Source of the DNA: Butyrivibrio sp.
GTDB taxonomy: Bacteria > Bacillota > Clostridia > Lachnospirales > Lachnospiraceae
DNA length: 14,694 bases
Direction: 5' to 3'
NCBI GenBank assembly: GCA_016297265.1
Contig: JAEDHB010000036.1
Location: 1-14,694 of the forward strand
Under the pieces are notes generated by a model, which was given only the letters and a program-made list of their open reading frames with translations, made no database searches and was not told where the DNA came from. Positions 7,906 through 14,689 of this stretch are shown piece by piece; the first letter of the stretch is position 1, and each line of letters begins with the position of its first letter. The translations under genes were made by a program, and so were the position numbers.

Positions 7906-9009
7906 ATGATTATTCGAGCAAAAAGAAAATTGCTGTTTCAAGGTAAGGAGTTAACGGAAAGGCAACAGGCAAATACGGAATTAAACCTTGCTGAAATAGA
8001 TAAGAAGGAAATCGTCCTTAAATCATATCCACGCCGTTTGGTTTTTGAACTTACAAATCTTTGCAATTTGAATTGTATTATGTGCGGAAGAAATGCAACA
8101 ACATTTAAACCAACAATATTTAATATGGATTGGTTTAGATGGTTTGAACCAATGTTAGATACAGTAGAAGAAGTTACACTTATGGGTTGGGGAGAACCAA
8201 CAATGCATCCTCAATTTACGGAGATGCTTGAGATAATAGACAGACATTCAGCACGCAAATATTTTTGCAGCAATGGTATGAATCTGGGCAAAATTACGGA
8301 TGCAATTTTTGATTACCATGTGGATGTATTTGCAGTCAGTCTTGATGGAGCAACGGATGAAACTAACAGTAGGATTCGTCGCGGCTCGGATATTAATGTA
8401 ATAACAGAGAATCTCAAAAATATTGTAAAAATTAAAAAGGAAAGAAACCTTACATATCCATGGATCAATTTTGTTTTTTGCGCAATGAAATCCAATATTC
8501 ATGAATTGCCTGATTTGGTAAAACTTGCAGCTGAAATAGGAATTGAAGAGGTTAAGGTCGTATTTCTTACAGCTTTTGATAATATTCTGGCAAAAGAAGT
8601 GTTATGGAATGAGCAGGATTTGGTTAGAAAAGTATTTGGCGAGGCAGAAACGTTAGCAAATGAGTTGGGAATTGTCCTTAAACTGCCGCATATTCAGGGG
8701 GAGGACGAGGCCGGAGATGCGCTTCACAAAGATTGTTTCGTATCCTGGAGAGATTTTTTCCTGGGTTCAGACGGTTATATTCGCCCTTGTATGTCAACGC
8801 CTATCCAATTCGAAAAGTTTGATATGAATAAGTCGTTTGAGGAAATGTGGAACAGTGAGAAGTATCAGAATTACAGACGGATAGTAAATGATGCCGAGAA
8901 GATGGATTCACCTTGTAAGAGATGTTATCAGTCATCGCATTGTAATTGGAATAGAAAAACATCATTTTTACAGGTAAATGAAAATTTTGCACCGGATTGG
9001 GATAAATAG
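7906..9009 (+). CDS. Radical SAM protein with SPASM-type C-terminal cluster domain
   Basis: Predicted [4Fe-4S] radical S-adenosylmethionine enzyme, 367 aa. The radical SAM cluster motif is Cys53-x3-Cys57-x2-Cys60 (CNLNCIMC). The GWGEP SAM-binding motif is at 94-98, and SLDGATDETNSRIRRG is typical of this superfamily. The C-terminal region has Cys277, Cys295 (GYIRPC), Cys337-x2-Cys340 and Cys346, the pattern of a SPASM auxiliary cluster. SPASM enzymes modify peptides (PqqE-like), sulfatases, or small molecules including sugars. There is no precursor peptide next to it, since the gaps are 12 and 2 bases. It sits among glycosyltransferase and CDP-sugar genes, so I infer a sugar or nucleotide-sugar substrate, for instance epimerisation, dehydrogenation or deoxygenation. 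AGAGAGGT precedes the ATG. The reaction is unknown. Confidence 0.88.
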   Translation: MIIRAKRKLLFQGKELTERQQANTELNLAEIDKKEIVLKSYPRRLVFELTNLCNLNCIMCGRNATTFKPTIFNMDWFRWFEPMLDTVEEVTLMGWGEPTMHPQFTEMLEIIDRHSARKYFCSNGMNLGKITDAIFDYHVDVFAVSLDGATDETNSRIRRGSDINVITENLKNIVKIKKERNLTYPWINFVFCAMKSNIHELPDLVKLAAEIGIEEVKVVFLTAFDNILAKEVLWNEQDLVRKVFGEAETLANELGIVLKLPHIQGEDEAGDALHKDCFVSWRDFFLGSDGYIRPCMSTPIQFEKFDMNKSFEEMWNSEKYQNYRRIVNDAEKMDSPCKRCYQSSHCNWNRKTSFLQVNENFAPDWDK

Positions 9010-9011
9010 AA

Positions 9012-9842
9012 ATGAAAAAAGTAATGATAACGGGCGCAAGAGGTTTTATTGGAAAATATGTTGTGCGTCTTTTAGAAAAGGAATATGAAGTATGTCCTTT
9101 TGAAGGAAATTTGTTTGAGACAAATATTGAGGATTATGTTGCGGACATTAAGCCTGACTATTTGATTAATCTTGCGTGGGTTACCGGACCGGGATATTTG
9201 GATAGCGAAGACAATATACGTTTTGTTCAGGCCGGAATAAGATTATATGATGCTTTTTTCGCAAATGGAGGAAAGCGTGCAGTATATATTGGAACTGAAC
9301 AGGAATATAAGCGTCAGCAATATCCGCTCAAGGAAACAGATACTATCAAGGCTGAATCGCTCTACGCAGAGTGTAAAGCATACTTAGGTAAAATTCTTGT
9401 TGATAACAGCTTGAAAACGGGAAAAGGTTTTGTATGGGGAAGATTATTTTTTGTATACGGAGCCGGGGAAAAGGAAAAGAGACTAATGCCATCCATAATC
9501 AGAGGATTGCTGAATAACGATATAGTGACCTGTTCATATGAGAAATATGTGAGAGATTATATTTATGTTAAAGATGTTGCCAGTGCTATTGTTGCTTGCC
9601 TGTTTTCTGACTATTCAGGATTTGTGAATATTGGTGGCGGAAAGTCTACCAGTATTGAAGATATTGCAAATACTGCGCAGAATATTATCGGCGGAACGGG
9701 AAAAGTTGTTTTCAAAGCTGAGGAAGATTGTGGACAACCAATGTGTATTCAGGCAGATATTTCGTTGTTAGAGTCCCTTGGCTGGACACAGGAATATGAA
9801 TTGGAGACCGGAATTAGAGAAGAAATAGAAATGATGAGGTAA
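9012..9842 (+). CDS. NAD(P)-dependent epimerase/dehydratase (extended SDR), probable CDP-sugar reductase or epimerase
   Basis: Rossmann-fold extended SDR of 276 aa with GARGFIG at 8-14 for NAD(P). The catalytic triad candidates are Thr95 (GTEQEY), Tyr118 and Lys122 (YAECK). VRDYIYVKDVASAI and NIGGGKSTSIEDIA are in the C-terminal half, as in RfbJ/Fcf1-type 4-keto-sugar reductases and NDP-sugar epimerases. It lies two bases after the radical SAM gene and two bases before rfbG, so its likely substrate is CDP-4-keto-6-deoxyglucose or a product of it. It is clearly paralogous to the N-terminal half of the 10898-12964 protein, which has the same order of motifs (GTEQEY/GSSSEY, RDYIYV.DVA). One of the two may reduce C4 while the other epimerises, but which does which cannot be told. 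Confidence 0.8.
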   Translation: MKKVMITGARGFIGKYVVRLLEKEYEVCPFEGNLFETNIEDYVADIKPDYLINLAWVTGPGYLDSEDNIRFVQAGIRLYDAFFANGGKRAVYIGTEQEYKRQQYPLKETDTIKAESLYAECKAYLGKILVDNSLKTGKGFVWGRLFFVYGAGEKEKRLMPSIIRGLLNNDIVTCSYEKYVRDYIYVKDVASAIVACLFSDYSGFVNIGGGKSTSIEDIANTAQNIIGGTGKVVFKAEEDCGQPMCIQADISLLESLGWTQEYELETGIREEIEMMR

Positions 9843-9844
9843 TA

Positions 9845-10885
9845 ATGAATTCACAGTTTTGGAAAGGCAAAAGAGTATTAATTACCGGACATAATGGATT
9901 TAAGGGATGTTGGCTTACAAAGTGGCTTGATTTATGTGGAGCTGTAACTTGCGGGATATCCCTGGAACCTGAATGTGAAAGTGTATATAGTGAACTGAAA
10001 TTCTCAAGTAATTATAAAGGATATATTGCCGATGTGACTGATGCAGAGACGATTGGGAAAATTGTTACGGAATTTGAACCTGAGATTGTTTTTCATCTTG
10101 CGGCACAGGCAATAGTAAAAGTGGCGTCAGACTTTCCTGCTAAGACGTTTGAAACCAATGTTATGGGGACTGTTAATGTTTTTGAAGCACTAAGGAAATG
10201 TGGTAAAATCAAATCCATAGTAATAGTAACCAGTGATAAAGTTTATGAAAACACAGAGCAAGCTACACATTTTGTGGAAGATGACAGACTTGGAGGATTT
10301 GAGGCTTATTCTGCAAGCAAGGCTTGTGAGGAAATTGTGGCGCAGACATATAGAAGTCAGTATTTTTTGAATAAGGGAATTGGTGTTGCTACGGCAAGAG
10401 CGTGCAATACTTTTGGCGGAGGCGACCATCATTTTGACAGATTGATTCCATACCTGATTAGGGCTGATTATTATGGAGATAACATCGAATTACGAAATAT
10501 TGATGCTGTCAGACCATGGCAATATATTTTGGATACATTAAATGGATATTTGATGCTTGCAGAAGCATTGTATAAGGAACCTTCAAAGTATTCATCTGCG
10601 TATAATTTTGGACCGCCACTTAATGATATATATACTGTTGGCGATATTGCGAAATTGATATCAGACAGTAAAATTGATAATGTTAAGGCCTCATTAGTTG
10701 AGTCCGGTATTCTTATGATAGAATCGACAAAGAGTAAAAAGGAGTTGGGTTGGGAACAGTGCTATAGTCTGCAAGCGGCTTTGAAAAGGACCTGCATATT
10801 TTATAAAGGTGATTTTATCGGAAAACCAATTGACGAATTGTTTACGGAGGAGATTCTCAATTCATTATGGATGAAAAAGATTTGA
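9845..10885 (+). CDS. rfbG: CDP-glucose 4,6-dehydratase
   Basis: Converts CDP-glucose made by RfbF to CDP-4-keto-6-deoxy-D-glucose with a tightly bound NAD+. The 346-aa length is slightly under the usual 355-360. Diagnostic motifs are GHNGFKG at 15-21 with CWLTKWL, FHLAAQAIV, TSDKVYEN (Ser130-Asp131-Lys132) and YSASK (Tyr155, Lys159). TARACNTFGGGD and RPWQYILDTLNGY are characteristic of RfbG rather than RmlB. It starts two bases after the previous stop, with GATGAGGT upstream doubling as the end of that gene, so the two are probably translationally coupled. The intermediate it makes is the branch point for all CDP-deoxy sugars. No RfbH-type 3-dehydrase is encoded in the window. Confidence 0.93.
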   Translation: MNSQFWKGKRVLITGHNGFKGCWLTKWLDLCGAVTCGISLEPECESVYSELKFSSNYKGYIADVTDAETIGKIVTEFEPEIVFHLAAQAIVKVASDFPAKTFETNVMGTVNVFEALRKCGKIKSIVIVTSDKVYENTEQATHFVEDDRLGGFEAYSASKACEEIVAQTYRSQYFLNKGIGVATARACNTFGGGDHHFDRLIPYLIRADYYGDNIELRNIDAVRPWQYILDTLNGYLMLAEALYKEPSKYSSAYNFGPPLNDIYTVGDIAKLISDSKIDNVKASLVESGILMIESTKSKKELGWEQCYSLQAALKRTCIFYKGDFIGKPIDELFTEEILNSLWMKKI

Positions 10886-10897
10886 GGGAATAATAAT

Positions 10898-12964
10898 ATG
10901 AAAACTAAAGTTTTGATTACGGGCGCTAGCGGATTCTTGGGTAAGGCTGTACTAAAAGTTATTACGAAAAGAGATGAATATCAAGTATATGCAATTACAA
11001 CATCAAAAGCAAAGCTTCAATCAGTAGAAAATGTTATTGTATATGAGTGTGATTTGAGAGACAGTGCTGCTGTTGAAAATATGATGTGTGAAATTATGCC
11101 TCATACGGTGATACATTTGGCGTGGCCACAGACAGATAAGGATTTTAGGATGTCACATGAAAATGTGGATTGGTTAGAGATTTCTCTGAATATTTTGAGA
11201 TGCTTTCAAAAATGTAATGGTCACAAATTTGTCTTCGCCGGAAGCAGTTCGGAATATGACGGAGAAGATGGTTTTTTTGGTGAACATGCGGATATAGTAC
11301 CTGATTCTGTATATGGATTGGCAAAGAAAACATTTAATAAATTTGCCGAGGAATATTGTTCAAAATTTAATATTCAGTACATTGGAATGAGAATATTTAC
11401 TATTTACGGGATTAGTGATACTCATAAATTCGGTGCAATACCGAATACAATCAGCAAACTTCTGAAGGGTGAAAATGTAATTTGTAATCAGCCAAATACA
11501 ATAAGAGATTACATATATGTTGATGATGTCGCAAGAATCATGCTTGGCTTAATGGAAAGCACGTTTTCAGGAATAATTAACGTAGCTTCAGGAACCGGGA
11601 GAAGTATGAGGCAGGTATTTGAAAGCATCGGACGAATAATGAATTGTGGTGATAAAATATCTTATAACGAAGAGAATAAAAATGCCAGCCGGCTTGAAGC
11701 TGACATTACTAAGCTGACATCATTATGTTTGAATGTCAAAAATGATTTGTTTGAAGAGCATTTAAAGAAAATTATAGAAGAGAAAAGTGCGAAAGAGTAC
11801 GATTTGATTGTTGCAGGATGTGGATTTGCGGGATCAACTATTGCATATCTGGCGGCAAAAGCAGGAAAGAAAGTATTATTGGTTGAAAAAAGAAATCACA
11901 TTGCCGGAAATATGTATGATTATCAGGATGATTCGGGAATTCTTGTTCAAAAATACGGACCACATTCGTTTCATACCAATAATGAAGATGTATACAGATT
12001 TATTGCAAGCATAGGAGAATGGGAAGAATACATATTGAGGGCGCGCGTTTTCATTGATGGTAAATTTACTCCATCACCATTCAATTTTACAACAATTGAA
12101 CAGTATTTTGACGAAGAAAAAGCTCAACAGATAGAAGAACATCTGAAAGCCGCCTATCCAAATTCTAATAAGGTAACTATAGTTGAACTCTTAAATAGTG
12201 ATGATTCTATTATTAGAGAATACGCAGAATTTCTGTTCGAAAATGATTATAGACCATATACAGCCAAGCAGTGGGGAATTAATCCTGATGAGCTGGATAT
12301 AAGTATACTGAAGAGAGTTCCGGTAAGATTGGACTATACTGATGGATACTTTGATGATAAATATCAGTTAATACCTAAAGGTGGTTTTACAAAAATTATA
12401 GGAGATATGATTAATCAGGATAATATAGATTTAATATTGAATTCCGACATTAATGAGCATATTAGTTTTGAACCGGATGGTACAATTAATTGTGATTTGT
12501 GTGGAACGAAAAATACTCCGCTTGTATATACGGGACCTTTGGATGAACTCTTCAAATTGAAATATGGCAGACTTCCATATCGTTCATTATATTTTGATTT
12601 GCAGACACATGATGTTGATAGTTATCAACCGACATCCGGTGTTGCTTATCCGATGGCGGAGGGGTATACAAGGATTACAGAGTATAAGAAATTGCCGATT
12701 CAAAATATACCCGGAAAGACAACGATAGCAGTTGAGTATCCGGAAGTGTACGGAAGTGAACGGGGTAAGGAACCGTATTATCCAATTCTGACAAATGATT
12801 CACAGACAATGTATTGTCAGTACAAGGAAGAAGCAAATAAATACAATAACCTTTTCCTGTGTGGCAGACTCGCAGAATTTAAGTATTACAATATGGATCA
12901 GGTTATTGAACATGCACTACAGGAATTTCAATTGATATTTAGTAGCGCTGATAAAAAAATATAG
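10898..12964 (+). CDS. Bifunctional SDR reductase/epimerase fused to a UDP-galactopyranose mutase-like flavoenzyme
   Basis: 688-aa fusion. Residues 1 to about 295 form a complete extended SDR: GASGFLG at 9-15, GSSSEY with Ser116/Ser117, Tyr139 and Lys143 (YGLAK), and IRDYIYVDDVA. After a linker of only a few residues, 301-688 form a full-length UGM domain. It has FAD motif GCGFAG (307-312), VEKRNHIAGN, GPHSFHTNNEDV, RPYTAKQWG (Trp459), KRVPVR (Arg473, Arg477), YTGPLDE, YRSLYF (Arg562) and GRLAEFKYYNM near the end. UGM enzymes ring-contract NDP-hexopyranoses to furanoses, and relatives such as Fcf2 act on dTDP-fucose. The fusion suggests that a 4-keto-6-deoxy sugar is reduced or epimerised and then converted to a furanose by one polypeptide. 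Asn665 replaces an Asp common at that motif. GAGGGAAT precedes the ATG. A UDP-Galf product cannot be excluded. Confidence 0.9.
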   Translation: MKTKVLITGASGFLGKAVLKVITKRDEYQVYAITTSKAKLQSVENVIVYECDLRDSAAVENMMCEIMPHTVIHLAWPQTDKDFRMSHENVDWLEISLNILRCFQKCNGHKFVFAGSSSEYDGEDGFFGEHADIVPDSVYGLAKKTFNKFAEEYCSKFNIQYIGMRIFTIYGISDTHKFGAIPNTISKLLKGENVICNQPNTIRDYIYVDDVARIMLGLMESTFSGIINVASGTGRSMRQVFESIGRIMNCGDKISYNEENKNASRLEADITKLTSLCLNVKNDLFEEHLKKIIEEKSAKEYDLIVAGCGFAGSTIAYLAAKAGKKVLLVEKRNHIAGNMYDYQDDSGILVQKYGPHSFHTNNEDVYRFIASIGEWEEYILRARVFIDGKFTPSPFNFTTIEQYFDEEKAQQIEEHLKAAYPNSNKVTIVELLNSDDSIIREYAEFLFENDYRPYTAKQWGINPDELDISILKRVPVRLDYTDGYFDDKYQLIPKGGFTKIIGDMINQDNIDLILNSDINEHISFEPDGTINCDLCGTKNTPLVYTGPLDELFKLKYGRLPYRSLYFDLQTHDVDSYQPTSGVAYPMAEGYTRITEYKKLPIQNIPGKTTIAVEYPEVYGSERGKEPYYPILTNDSQTMYCQYKEEANKYNNLFLCGRLAEFKYYNMDQVIEHALQEFQLIFSSADKKI

Positions 12965-12974
12965 GAGCATTGAT

Positions 12975-13772
12975 ATGGAAAAAATAACTGAGTTAGAAAA
13001 ATTAGCAAAAACAATCAGGCTTGATGTTCTGAAAATGACATATGAGAAAAAAACAGGTTTTATCGGAACTGCTTTTTCCTGCGCGGATATTCTTGCAGTA
13101 TTGTATGGGGATGTAGTAAGGGCTGAGCATGATATTGTTATTATGAGTAAAGGTCATGGGGCAGTTGGCTGGTATGCAGCACTTGCGGAGACCGGCTATT
13201 TTGACAAGGCCAAATTGGACAGTGAATTCAATGTAAGCGGATATAAAATGGGAGTTCATCCTAAGAGAAATGCATATCCCGGAATATATACATCTTCAGG
13301 ATCGCTTGGACAGGGAGAAGGCCTTGGATGCGGTGTGGCACTTGCATCCAGAATTCAAAATAAGGACAGGAGAGTATATGTGATTATGGGTGATGGCGAA
13401 TGTAACGAAGGTTCTGTATGGGAAGCGTTTATGTTTGCCAAGAGATATAAACTTGACAATTTAGTATTTATTATTGATAGGAACAAATTGCAGTCATATG
13501 GGCATGATTCCGACGTTCTTAACCTGGATAATATGACAGAGAAAGTAGCATCATTCGGCCTCAATACAATCGAAGTTGATGGACATAATGTCGAAGAATT
13601 ATGCAGGGCATTTGGACAGGCTGAATTAATAAAAGATGTTCCGACCTGCATTGTTGCAAATACAATTAAAGGTAAAGGCTGCTCAGTGTTTGAAGATAAA
13701 GTTTTGTGGCATTATAAGTGGCCGGAAAAAGAACATTTGGAGCAAGCGTTATTAGAATTAGGTGAGGTGTAA
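12975..13772 (+). CDS. Transketolase-like N-terminal (thiamine diphosphate-binding) subunit
   Basis: 265-aa N-half of a split transketolase. It binds the pyrophosphate and Mg2+ of thiamine diphosphate through GDGECNEG (Asp140) and Asn170 (DRNKLQSYG). Other family segments are MSKGHGAVGWYAALAETGYF, GSLGQG (109-114) and TIKGKG with WHYKWPE at the C-terminus. Two usual substrate-channel positions differ. The canonical GHxGG near residue 29 reads GFIG (Phe29 for His), and the usual G-[VI]-E before the SSGSLGQG motif reads GIY (Tyr105 for Glu). The ketol donor or acceptor may therefore not be the ordinary pentose phosphate. AGGAG lies before the ATG. The partner subunit follows after two bases. 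Its place at the end of a CDP-sugar operon suggests sugar tailoring, while supply of a precursor sugar phosphate is the alternative. Confidence 0.88.
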   Translation: MEKITELEKLAKTIRLDVLKMTYEKKTGFIGTAFSCADILAVLYGDVVRAEHDIVIMSKGHGAVGWYAALAETGYFDKAKLDSEFNVSGYKMGVHPKRNAYPGIYTSSGSLGQGEGLGCGVALASRIQNKDRRVYVIMGDGECNEGSVWEAFMFAKRYKLDNLVFIIDRNKLQSYGHDSDVLNLDNMTEKVASFGLNTIEVDGHNVEELCRAFGQAELIKDVPTCIVANTIKGKGCSVFEDKVLWHYKWPEKEHLEQALLELGEV

Positions 13773-13774
13773 AT

Positions 13775-14689
13775 ATGCGAAATAGTTTTTTGAATGCAAT
13801 AACAGAATGTGCCAGACAGGATGAAAGGGTTGCCTTACTGATGGCAGAGGTTGGTTTTTCTGTTGTTGAACCTTTTGAAAAGGAATTTCCAAATCGATTC
13901 TATAATACAGGAATAGCAGAACAAAATCTTGTTGCAACTTCAGCAGGAATGGCAGTGGCAGGTATGAGACCAATAGCATATTCAATGTCTTCCTTCCTTG
14001 CAACAAGAGCATTTGAGCAAATAAAAGTTAGCGTGTGTTATCAGAATGTTCCTGTAATTCTAATTAGTACGGGAAGCGGTTTATCATATGGAGAGATGGG
14101 CTCCACACATCATGCGATTGAGGAAAGTGATATACTTCGTAGTCTGCCCAATCTTAAGGTGGCTTTTCCTTCGGATGGCTATGAACTTAGTGAAACAATA
14201 AAATACGCATTGAGTCAGGATTCGCCGTTTTTTATCAGTTTTCCTAAGATGCCGGATCCAAAGTTGCCGGAACATGAATTTTCGTTTGGACATCTGACTA
14301 ATTTTACAGAGGGCGATAAAGCGGTAATTTTTGCGGTTGGTACGGCTGTAAGCGATGCAATCAATGCCGCTGATATTTTGAAAACTGCAGGAATTGATAT
14401 TGCTGTTAGAGGAATAAATTGTGTTAAACCTCTTAATGCTAATGATATTGTAGCAGCTGCGGCGTCAGGAAATGTTTTTGTTGTGGATGAACATGTTAAA
14501 TGTGGCAGTGTTGGATCTGATATAGCAAGAATTCTATTGGAAAACAATGTTAAAATTAACATCTTTAAAGAAATATCTATTCCGGATACATTTGTTGATT
14601 CCGTTGGTAAGTATGCTGAACTTAAAAAGTTATATGGATTAGACGGAGATAGTATAGCTGAAACTGTCAGAAATAGTTTAAAGAAATAG
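13775..14689 (+). CDS. Transketolase-like C-terminal (pyrimidine-binding) subunit
   Basis: 304-aa partner of the preceding subunit; the two should form the active dimer interface. The Pyr domain carries FYNTGIAEQNLVATSAGMA with Glu49, the conserved glutamate that activates the thiamine aminopyrimidine. It also has FEQIKVSVCYQNVPVILI and GLSYGEMGSTHHAIEE, the latter aligning with GLTVGEDGATHQALED of ordinary transketolases. The C-terminal transketolase domain (about 180-304) follows, with the VDEHVKCGSVG segment. It starts two bases after the previous stop with GGTGAGGTG upstream, so coupled synthesis is likely. It resembles 1-deoxyxylulose-5-phosphate synthase halves only at the fold level, and the split arrangement argues for transketolase. 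The stop is at 14687-14689, and only five bases of the window remain, so the operon may continue. Confidence 0.88.
   Translation: MRNSFLNAITECARQDERVALLMAEVGFSVVEPFEKEFPNRFYNTGIAEQNLVATSAGMAVAGMRPIAYSMSSFLATRAFEQIKVSVCYQNVPVILISTGSGLSYGEMGSTHHAIEESDILRSLPNLKVAFPSDGYELSETIKYALSQDSPFFISFPKMPDPKLPEHEFSFGHLTNFTEGDKAVIFAVGTAVSDAINAADILKTAGIDIAVRGINCVKPLNANDIVAAAASGNVFVVDEHVKCGSVGSDIARILLENNVKINIFKEISIPDTFVDSVGKYAELKKLYGLDGDSIAETVRNSLKK

Noticed and set aside
7894..9011. RiPP (modified peptide) system built around the radical SAM/SPASM protein
   Set aside because: There is no short precursor-like gene, peptidase or exporter nearby. All neighbours are glycan enzymes with almost no intergenic space.
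4502..10885. Assignment of the pathway to abequose, paratose, tyvelose or ascarylose
   Set aside because: These 3,6-dideoxyhexoses need RfbH and its reductase, which are not encoded here. The SDRs alone do not prove them.
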